Shown here: positions 58,551 to 64,000 of the stretch, in pieces
Numbering within the stretch: the first letter of the stretch is position 1
Layout of the letters: every line of letters begins with the position of its first letter
Source of the DNA: DAOULY01 sp034414595
GTDB lineage: Bacteria > Chloroflexota > Dehalococcoidia > SZUA-161 > JAUWZY01
DNA: 64,000 nt
Assembly: GCA_034414595.1 (NCBI GenBank)
Contig: DAOULY010000016.1
Span: 62,001 to 126,000 of the forward strand
Reading direction: 5' to 3'
The notes under the pieces: generated by a model
What the model saw: only the letters and a program-made list of their open reading frames with translations
Databases searched by the model: none
What the model was told of the DNA's origin: nothing
Program-made: the position numbers and the translations under genes

Positions 58551-59354
58551 CTACCAGGCGGACCATCCGCCATCAATGGGGATGACCGCGCCAGTTATAT
58601 AGTCCGAAGCTGGTGAGGCCAATAGTAGAGCCAAGCCCTTCATCTCGGCTGGCTCTGCGGGTCGTCCCAGTGGGATGAACCTCAAAAATGTCTCTTGAAT
58701 CCGCTTTGTCTCCTCGTCCAGCTCCTTTTTCATGAAGATGCCTCGGCCGATTGGCGTTCGGAAGGAGCCCGGCGCAATGCAATTGACCAGGATACCATGA
58801 GGAGCCAAGGTAATGGCCAGGGTCTTGGTCAGGCCAGCAACGCCTCCTTTGGCCGCAGTATAACCGGGCTTGCGTCCCTCCTGTTGACCCACGAAGCCAC
58901 CGTGGATAGAGGAGATGGTGATGATCTTGCCCCGCTTTTGGGGAACCATGACCTTGGCTGCCTCTCTGGCAGTCAGGAACACGCCAGTGAGGTCAATATC
59001 AATAGCTTCCTGCCAGCTGTCAAGTGGCTGCTCCAGAAATGGCTCAGGCTCCCCCGAGATACCGGCGTTGGCAAAGACAATATCCAAGCGACCGAACTCG
59101 GCCACTGTCTGCTCCACCATCCTCTTTGCATCGGCCTCCTTGGAGACATCAGCACTGATGGCCAGACCACGTCGCCCCAGTCCTCGGATCACTTCTACTG
59201 TTTCATCGACCTTGTGTTTACGTCGACCGATGCAGACGACATCAGCACCGGCCTCTGCCATCGCCTCGGCTATAGCTCGGCCGATACCTGAGCCAGCCCC
59301 AGTGACCAAAGCTACCTGACCATCCAGCTTGAAACCGTCTAATATCCCCAACAT
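58551..59354 (-). CDS. Short-chain dehydrogenase/reductase
   Basis: A 267-residue classical SDR with TGAGSGIG near residue 19, FANAGISG, S in TISSIHGG and YTAAKGG for the catalytic Tyr-Lys, and PGSFRTPIG and VIPIDGG at the end. It is convergent with the thiolase gene (5 bp) and shares its strand with the small protein and FAD oxidoreductase upstream, 56 bp away. A partner role to the thiolase in beta-oxidation-like chemistry is plausible. Confidence 0.88.
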   Translation of the reverse strand: MLGILDGFKLDGQVALVTGAGSGIGRAIAEAMAEAGADVVCIGRRKHKVDETVEVIRGLGRRGLAISADVSKEADAKRMVEQTVAEFGRLDIVFANAGISGEPEPFLEQPLDSWQEAIDIDLTGVFLTAREAAKVMVPQKRGKIITISSIHGGFVGQQEGRKPGYTAAKGGVAGLTKTLAITLAPHGILVNCIAPGSFRTPIGRGIFMKKELDEETKRIQETFLRFIPLGRPAEPAEMKGLALLLASPASDYITGAVIPIDGGWSAW

Positions 59355-59410
59355 CTCCTCCTAAGATTTGTTGCCAGGCAATTGAGATGTGCCTTTTCTG
59401 AATCCTCTAT

Positions 59411-59734
59411 CTACGCCTCGGATTTAGCTTCGCCTTCGGCTTTGGCTTCGGATTTGGGCTTTTCTTGAGGGCCTTTGGAAAACAGGAAACGCAGGGCGCA
59501 GAAAAGTGTCCCTGGCCTGGTTAGTAGAAGCTTGAGTATAAGGCGTAGGTCTGCAGGTTCAAGGAAGGCCCTTACCGTCCAGTGGACGGGGTCAGTTACC
59601 TCCATGGTAAAGAGCAACCTGGTGGGCTCATCGGTGCTCGCCTCAAGTGTTTCTGGAATCACTTTGGATGGCTCAATGGTTCCAACGTGAGCTCCGAGCA
59701 GTGTCTTGCCTAAGCCTGTGGATCTTATCCTCAT
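59411..59734 (-). CDS. Hypothetical small protein with an Ala/Glu/Lys repeat tail
   Basis: A 107-residue protein, family not recognised. There is one hydrophobic/helical stretch (LRLILKLLLTRPGTLFCALRFLFS) that could touch the membrane or a partner, and a low-complexity C-terminus of repeated SEAKAEG units. AGGGGG precedes the ATG. It starts 12 bp after the FAD oxidoreductase (copy 5) stop, so the two are co-transcribed. No function can be given. Confidence 0.65.
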   Translation of the reverse strand: MRIRSTGLGKTLLGAHVGTIEPSKVIPETLEASTDEPTRLLFTMEVTDPVHWTVRAFLEPADLRLILKLLLTRPGTLFCALRFLFSKGPQEKPKSEAKAEGEAKSEA

Positions 59735-59746
59735 AAAGCTTTCCCC

Positions 59747-61363
59747 CTATAGCAGGCCCTTTTCTTCGGCCTTTGTTACCAGCTCTAGCTTGGGCCACCA
59801 CTTGGCAACCCCTAAGTCCTCGGCGATTCTGTTGGCCGCATTATAGCCCGGGCCCCAGATGACACAGCCCCCAGAGAAGGTGCTCGACCCGCAGAGGTAG
59901 AGATTCTTGATCGGGGTGCGGTGGTGAGAGCAGTCCTCGTTGGGCCTGAGGTAGCCCATCTGCAAGGGCAGGTAGGCTCCCTGCTTGTATGAACCCCGGA
60001 CCATATCGGCAAACTTGTTCTCGATGTCAAGAGGAGTGGCGATATAACGCCATAATATATTTTCTTCGTTCATGTTGGGCACATACTTGCGCAGGGTGGC
60101 AACGCAGCGGTCGGCGTGCTGCTCTCTGATCTTATACCAGGCCTCAGCCCCTCCCTCCTTGAGCTGGTAGGGGGCGTGCTGGGAGATGAGCCCGGTGTGC
60201 CTTCCTGGGGGTGCCTGAGTGGAGTCGTGGACGCTGGGGAAGCAGCAGTTGAAGCCGCCATCCACCAGTTCGCCTCTCTTTATCGCCATCCAGTGATTCA
60301 CCAGGTCCTGCTCAGACTCATAGCCCAGCAGATAGATAAAGGCTTGGCCGATATCGGGGGTGGAAGCTGCGGCGGTGAATTGGGGTGCTGCATCTAAAGC
60401 GAGATGGACATCGAACAGGCTGTCCCACTCCCAGGTCCAGTCTTTGACCCTGGTGACGAAGTCGGAGGACAGGTTCTGTTCGCCGACGAGCTTGACGAAG
60501 GTCTGGTAGGGATCGATGCTGCTGCAGACGAATTTGTTGGCCTCGATGATGCGGCCATCCTCGAGCTCAACGCCTTTGGCCTCACCGTTCTCGATGACGA
60601 CTCTCTTGATCAACTGATTGGCGATGACCATGCCGCTGTGGTCGTAGATGTACTTGCTCATGAGGTGGGCCAGGCGGTGTGAGCCGCCGACAGTGAGCCG
60701 GTAATTGGTGGCCCGGTTGATATAAAGGGGAACCAGATAGCCCAGGCCCTCGAGGTCGTAGTCCAGGCCCCACATGCAGGCGATATAGAGGAACAGGGCA
60801 CGGACCTTGTCGTGCTCGAAGAGCCCGTCCACGATATCCTTGGGAGTGTGCTCGGTGAGCTCGCTGATCTCCTTGCCGACATCTGTGGATTGCAGCTTGA
60901 CCATCTGCTCGAAGGCTGGTATGGCCTCATGGTAGGTGGCGGGTCCGATGAACTCCTCCATATACTGGTTGTACTTGTGGTACATGTTGCGATAGGCCTC
61001 GGCGTCCTTCTGGGAGAACTTGGCGATGGAGGCGCAGGACTTCTCGACATCAGTGTAGAGGCAGAGAGCGCTGCCATCGGAGAAGGGCATGGCGAACTGA
61101 AGTGGTGGGTAGACCCATTTCAGGCCGTAATCAGCCTCGAGGTTGAGGTCCTTGAACACCGGTGAGTAGTCCACCATCATATGATATACGGCGTGAGTGT
61201 TGTGCAGGAAGCCGGGAATGGTTACCACATCGGTGGCCACGCCACCTCCCAGCTCAAACCTCATCTCCAGCAGCAGCACCTTGAGCCCTGCTTTAGCCAT
61301 ATAGGCGCCCAAGGTGAGTCCATTGGGCCCGGCGCCAATGATTATGCCGTCATATTGTGCCAT
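59747..61363 (-). CDS. Phytoene-dehydrogenase-like FAD oxidoreductase (copy 5)
   Basis: A 538-residue flavoprotein with an orthodox FAD motif GAGPNGLTLGAYMAKAG and EMRFELGGGVA. The C-terminal part has GAYLPLQMGYLRPNED and the FSGGCVIWGPGYNAAN segment. It is more distant from copies 3 and 4, which have a GGGHH loop; the GxGxxGL form suggests normal FAD binding. AAGGAGGAGAG precedes the ATG. A strong promoter lies upstream on a divergent junction with the VOC gene. Substrate unknown. Confidence 0.84.
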   Translation of the reverse strand: MAQYDGIIIGAGPNGLTLGAYMAKAGLKVLLLEMRFELGGGVATDVVTIPGFLHNTHAVYHMMVDYSPVFKDLNLEADYGLKWVYPPLQFAMPFSDGSALCLYTDVEKSCASIAKFSQKDAEAYRNMYHKYNQYMEEFIGPATYHEAIPAFEQMVKLQSTDVGKEISELTEHTPKDIVDGLFEHDKVRALFLYIACMWGLDYDLEGLGYLVPLYINRATNYRLTVGGSHRLAHLMSKYIYDHSGMVIANQLIKRVVIENGEAKGVELEDGRIIEANKFVCSSIDPYQTFVKLVGEQNLSSDFVTRVKDWTWEWDSLFDVHLALDAAPQFTAAASTPDIGQAFIYLLGYESEQDLVNHWMAIKRGELVDGGFNCCFPSVHDSTQAPPGRHTGLISQHAPYQLKEGGAEAWYKIREQHADRCVATLRKYVPNMNEENILWRYIATPLDIENKFADMVRGSYKQGAYLPLQMGYLRPNEDCSHHRTPIKNLYLCGSSTFSGGCVIWGPGYNAANRIAEDLGVAKWWPKLELVTKAEEKGLL

Positions 61364-61491
61364 CTCTCCTCCTTAATTTGTGCTTTAGCCAAAAAAAACC
61401 CCCTCCGCAACGCCAAACTCAACCGGAACATATCGCCTGAGCACGTCTTCGCGCGCCAGAAGAGCCCTTTTGCCACTTTTACTTCAAAACT

Positions 61492-61521
61492 TTTATACCA
61501 TCTTTCCTATCACTTTGTCAA
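61492..61521 (-). promoter_or_regulatory. Promoter of FAD oxidoreductase copy 5
   Basis: On the minus strand TTGACA (plus 61516-61521), 18-base spacer, TATAAA (plus 61492-61497). Start near 61485, leader of about 120 bases with no recognised element. Confidence 0.62.
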
Positions 61522-61537
61522 GAGAATCAGCTAAGCC

Positions 61538-61566
61538 TTGACTTGCTATTGCCAGGCGGGTATCAT
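61538..61566 (+). promoter_or_regulatory. Promoter of the VOC protein gene
   Basis: TTGACT at 61538-61543, 17-base spacer, TATCAT at 61561-61566, divergent from the minus-strand promoter 17 bases away. Start near 61573; AGGAGG before ATG 61604. The two -35 elements being so close could allow shared control. Confidence 0.65.
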
Positions 61567-61603
61567 TGTTCAAAGCCAGAATATCCTTAGGAGGAAACAC
61601 TGA

Positions 61604-62005
61604 ATGATAAAGAGGCTACGTTGCGTGATGATAGCGGTTAGGGATTTCGATACAGCGCTTCAGAAATACTCCACGGTTTTGGGCATAGAACCCAAAATCA
61701 CCAGCTTTGAAACTGAGGGGGTCAAGGTTGCCTTCTTCTCTATAGGCGAATCTGGAGTCGAGCTGATCACACCGCTAAAGCCGGGGGTGCCAATTGATAA
61801 GTTCCTCGATGCCCGGGGAGAGGGGCTATTTGCCGTCTCTTTGGAGGTCACTGATGTGGACAAGGATATGAAGGAGATGGCAGGGCGAGGGCTGAGATTA
61901 TTATCCGACGAGCCGCTGATTGATGAGGTCGGATCCCGTTATGTCTTCTCTCATCCCAAGTCAATGCATGGTGTAGAGTTCGAAATCACTCAACTCGCTG
62001 GCTAA
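61604..62005 (+). CDS. VOC-fold protein, methylmalonyl-CoA-epimerase-like without metal histidines
   Basis: A 133-residue two-module VOC (glyoxalase/epimerase) protein: MIKRLRCVMIAVRDFDTAL, GVELITP with Glu53, GEGLFAVSLEV and HGVEFEI. The usual epimerase ligands HxxIAV and GIHHIAFEV are not kept: Cys7 and Ala77 stand in the His positions, while both glutamates remain. Metal binding is therefore uncertain and an epimerase activity is doubtful. It might bind an acyl-CoA or act on another substrate. It has a good promoter and is followed by a DUF72 gene 57 bp away. Confidence 0.78.
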   Translation: MIKRLRCVMIAVRDFDTALQKYSTVLGIEPKITSFETEGVKVAFFSIGESGVELITPLKPGVPIDKFLDARGEGLFAVSLEVTDVDKDMKEMAGRGLRLLSDEPLIDEVGSRYVFSHPKSMHGVEFEITQLAG

Positions 62006-62062
62006 GGCGACAACATCTCTGTCGATCTGAATAGAGAATATATCGACAATTGCGGGAACGCA

Positions 62063-62797
62063 GTGAAGCCAAAGTACTTCGTTGGCACCAGTGGTTGGCA
62101 CTACGAACATTGGCGTGAGGTGTTCTACCCCGGAGATTTGCCCAAAGCAAGGTGGCTTGAGTTCTATGCCAACCGCTTTGCCACAGTAGAGCTTAACAAT
62201 AGCTTTTACCGTCTTCCCTCTGAGGGCGCCTTTGGCAGCTGGCGCGATTCCACGCCCCACGATTTTGTTTTCGCGGTGAAGGTCAGTCGGTTCATCACTC
62301 ATGTGAAGAGGCTGAGGAATGCCGACGAGCCATTACAGAATTTCCTCTCACGAGCCAGACTGCTACGGGAAAAGCTGGGACCACTCCTGTACCAGCTCCC
62401 GCCCAACATGAAGCGAAACGATGAGACATTGCGGAGCTTTCTCTCCCTGTTGCCTCAGGAGTTGGAACATGTCTTTGAGTTCAGAAACGAGTCCTGGTTT
62501 GATGATGAAGCTTTTCAGATCTTGAGACAGCACAATATCGGTTTGTGTGTCTTTGACATGCCGGACTTGACTACTCCCATAGTGACGACAGCGGATTTTG
62601 CCTATATCCGTTTTCATGGCAGCACTTGGCTGTATGGTGGCTGCTACTCGGATGAAGAGCTAAAAGATTGGGCGAAGAGAATTGCCAGTCTGAGCCGAGG
62701 CCTCAAAGCGGCATATATTTATTTCAACAACGATGCTGAGGGGTTTGCGGCGCAGAACGCGAACACATTAAGACAGTACTTGCAACTCGAAGGGTGA
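62063..62797 (+). CDS. DUF72 (YecE-like) protein
   Basis: A 244-residue DUF72 TIM-barrel-like protein with all family signatures: FVGTSGWHYEHWREVFYPG, FATVELNNSFYRLPS, FVFAVKVSRFITHVKRL, and the late YIRFHGSTWLYGGCYSD and YIYFNNDAEGFAAQNA. Biochemical role unknown; proposed links include Fe-S or nucleic-acid-related hydrolysis. It starts at GTG 62063 (GGGAA upstream). Confidence 0.88.
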   Translation: MKPKYFVGTSGWHYEHWREVFYPGDLPKARWLEFYANRFATVELNNSFYRLPSEGAFGSWRDSTPHDFVFAVKVSRFITHVKRLRNADEPLQNFLSRARLLREKLGPLLYQLPPNMKRNDETLRSFLSLLPQELEHVFEFRNESWFDDEAFQILRQHNIGLCVFDMPDLTTPIVTTADFAYIRFHGSTWLYGGCYSDEELKDWAKRIASLSRGLKAAYIYFNNDAEGFAAQNANTLRQYLQLEG

Positions 62798-62897
62798 TGT
62801 TTTAGCATAGAGTAAAACGCTGTTATTTCTTTTTTGCTTATTCTCCTTAGCAGTCTCCACCATATACTTCTACATCAAAGATAGGTCGTTTGCCCCC

Positions 62898-63368
62898 TTG
62901 CGCTGGGTCGGCTCTATCCTTGGGGATATGGCGAGGGGAGACAAAAAACTCTATTGGGCTTTGGCGGTGGTGCTGGTGATAAACTTCATCGGTGTAGGCA
63001 TACTGGGAGCGGTTGACTATAACCTCACAAAGTTTGATATGCTGCCCCATTTCTTCACCGGTTTTTTTGCTCGAGAGCTCATGGCCCGGGCCAATGAATC
63101 CTATCCTTTCGTAGATAAGATCAGGGATAAATCCCCGAGGCGGCTGAAAAAATATATCACGTTGACCAGCCTGTGCTTTGTACTATGCATGGCAATCGAA
63201 CTCCGAGAAGAGCTAATGAAGAGGCTCCCGGGATTGGGCGCTATCGTCTACACTGACCTCTGGGATCAGGTGAAGGATGCGGTCATGGACACACTCGGTA
63301 TAACGGTTTCAATCTATAAGGGAGCGCTCCGGAAGGTACTGCTGAGGCTCAAGCCGGCATCGCCCTAA
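62898..63368 (+). CDS. Hypothetical membrane protein
   Basis: At least 156 residues with hydrophobic helices at about 18-39 (LYWALAVVLVINFIGVGILG) and near residue 87-101 (YITLTSLCFVLCMAIE). The family is not recognised; a DUF2238-type inner membrane protein is possible. Start is uncertain: TTG 62898 or ATG 62928. The same frame is open back to 62811 and encodes another hydrophobic stretch but has no ATG, GTG or TTG, so a non-standard start or a coincidence is possible. Convergent with the ATP-grasp gene, with a strong terminator between. Confidence 0.62.
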   Translation: MRWVGSILGDMARGDKKLYWALAVVLVINFIGVGILGAVDYNLTKFDMLPHFFTGFFARELMARANESYPFVDKIRDKSPRRLKKYITLTSLCFVLCMAIELREELMKRLPGLGAIVYTDLWDQVKDAVMDTLGITVSIYKGALRKVLLRLKPASP

Positions 63369-63383
63369 GGCGAAGCACTAAAA

Positions 63384-63417
63384 ATTGCGAGCCAGACAAT
63401 GCCGTCTGGCTCGCAAT
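63384..63417 (-). terminator. Intrinsic terminator of the PEP-synthase-like gene
   Basis: A perfect 14-bp stem (63384-63397 with 63404-63417, loop 6) between convergent genes. On the minus strand the stem is followed by TTTT, at the right place after the ATP-grasp gene. On the plus strand CACAAGC follows, so it may also slow the membrane-protein transcript without T-run release. Confidence 0.8.
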
Positions 63418-63444
63418 CACAAGCTAACAGGTCGGATCGAAGGC

Positions 63445-64000
63445 TTATCTTCGATACAAGCGACTCAACATCAGGTCCAATATCTGTTCTGTGGCGGTTT
63501 TCTTCTTGGCCACCGCGGTCACCGGTCGGGTCTGCACTAAGAAGGTATTCCTTGGGAAGGGCAGATCCCAGTCCACAGCCCACTCTATATCCTGGGGCAT
63601 GCCATAGTGCAATTCCACCTTCTTGGCATATTCCGCTATCTTGAGGCACTCTTCATCGTTCAGGCAGGATTCAGATTGCTTGTCAGCCGGGATTTCCACC
63701 TCCTCAGACCCTCTTTCCTTGAGCACTGTTTGTATCATCTTCTGGCTGATCCTCTTTTCCTCGAGTTCCAAGCTCTCCTTGTCTATAATGTATCTATCGG
63801 GAGTCACTTCTCCCCGGACAACGCTCTCCCCTGCACCCCAGTTGCCTTCAAGCACCACCTTGGTGTCATCGCCAGTGGTGGGATGGACGGTAAAGCCTAC
63901 GCCAGCAGAACGAGCGTTGACCATCTTCATCACAGCGACGCTTATCGAGCCTGCCAAAACCCCGAGATTGTTCCGTATCCTGTAAGAAATGGCCCGAGTG
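63445..64000 (-). CDS. PEP-synthase-type ATP-grasp (PPDK_N) protein, C-terminal part
   Basis: The frame is open to the window edge, so the gene starts beyond it. About 184 residues are visible: VAVMKMVNARSAGVGFTVHP, EGNWGAGESVVRGEVTPDRY and ends with WAVDWD and FLVQTRPVTAVAKKKTATE, the last part of a pyruvate-phosphate-dikinase nucleotide-binding domain. The protein stops after this domain with no swivel or PEP-barrel, as in the ATP subunit of phenylphosphate synthase. The two swivel-only proteins in this window (copies A and B) could be its partners. A strong terminator follows. Confidence 0.82.
   Translation of the reverse strand, partial: TRAISYRIRNNLGVLAGSISVAVMKMVNARSAGVGFTVHPTTGDDTKVVLEGNWGAGESVVRGEVTPDRYIIDKESLELEEKRISQKMIQTVLKERGSEEVEIPADKQSESCLNDEECLKIAEYAKKVELHYGMPQDIEWAVDWDLPFPRNTFLVQTRPVTAVAKKKTATEQILDLMLSRLYRR

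Noticed and set aside
1..64000. CRISPR arrays, tRNA or rRNA genes, insertion sequences and transposases.
   Set aside because: I found no regular short repeat-spacer pattern, no cloverleaf or rRNA stretch and no transposase-like protein when reading the window; a dedicated tRNA/ncRNA scan was not possible here.

Overview
The window looks like a chromosomal segment of a moderately GC-rich bacterium of the Chloroflexota, most probably the class Dehalococcoidia. This is inferred from gene content: an 11-subunit respiratory complex I operon without nuoEFG, TTG and GTG starts used beside ATG, and large paralogous sets of phytoene-dehydrogenase-like flavoproteins, PEP-utilizing proteins and UPF0261 proteins. 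No rRNA, tRNA or CRISPR array was seen.

Layout. 0-2.6 kb: the 3' end of an FAD oxidoreductase and a UPF0261 gene. 2.7-5.8 kb (minus): ychF-ffh-MBL. 5.8-6.8 kb: holA. 6.8-19.8 kb: one long complex I operon, nuoABC-(B12/radical SAM)-nuoDHIJK-(metallo-hydrolase)-(DUF2007-like)-nuoLM-(monooxygenase-like)-nuoN. 19.8-23.9 kb: ybeY, radical SAM, dnaX, ybaB, recR. 24.0-30.2 kb: an AT-richer insert with a single-gene SIR2/P-loop NTPase defence candidate, a broken 175-bp copy of the recO 5' end, a MATE-like transporter and an FAD oxidoreductase. The SIR2 gene and the recO fragment lie between two diverged 63-bp direct repeats. 30.3-35.3 kb (minus): two flavin reductases, a PEP-utilizing swivel protein and a divergent B12 mutase, behind a leader with a possible transcription attenuator. 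35.4-42.8 kb: housekeeping genes (recO, polyprenyl synthase, metG, HIT, a CCA-adding enzyme).

43-64 kb is a catabolic or accessory region: a second PEP-utilizing protein, three more FAD oxidoreductases, an acyl-CoA synthetase/aldehyde ferredoxin oxidoreductase/Fe-S operon, two SDRs, a second UPF0261 protein, an acetone-carboxylase-gamma-like zinc protein, an HMG-CoA-synthase-like/DUF35 fusion beside a thiolase, a VOC protein lacking its usual metal histidines, and the end of a PEP-synthase-type ATP-grasp gene.

How the parts may work together (inference). The Fpo/Nuo-like complex would oxidise ferredoxin or another low-potential donor instead of NADH, and AOR, the Fe-S protein and the flavin reductases could feed or drain that pool. 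The acyl-CoA synthetase, mutase, thiolase/HMGS-like pair, SDRs and flavoproteins suggest acyl-CoA-based breakdown of carboxylic acids, ketones or aromatic/isoprenoid compounds. Several enzymes of this set have lost a hallmark catalytic or ligand residue, so their reactions may differ from those of the named family.
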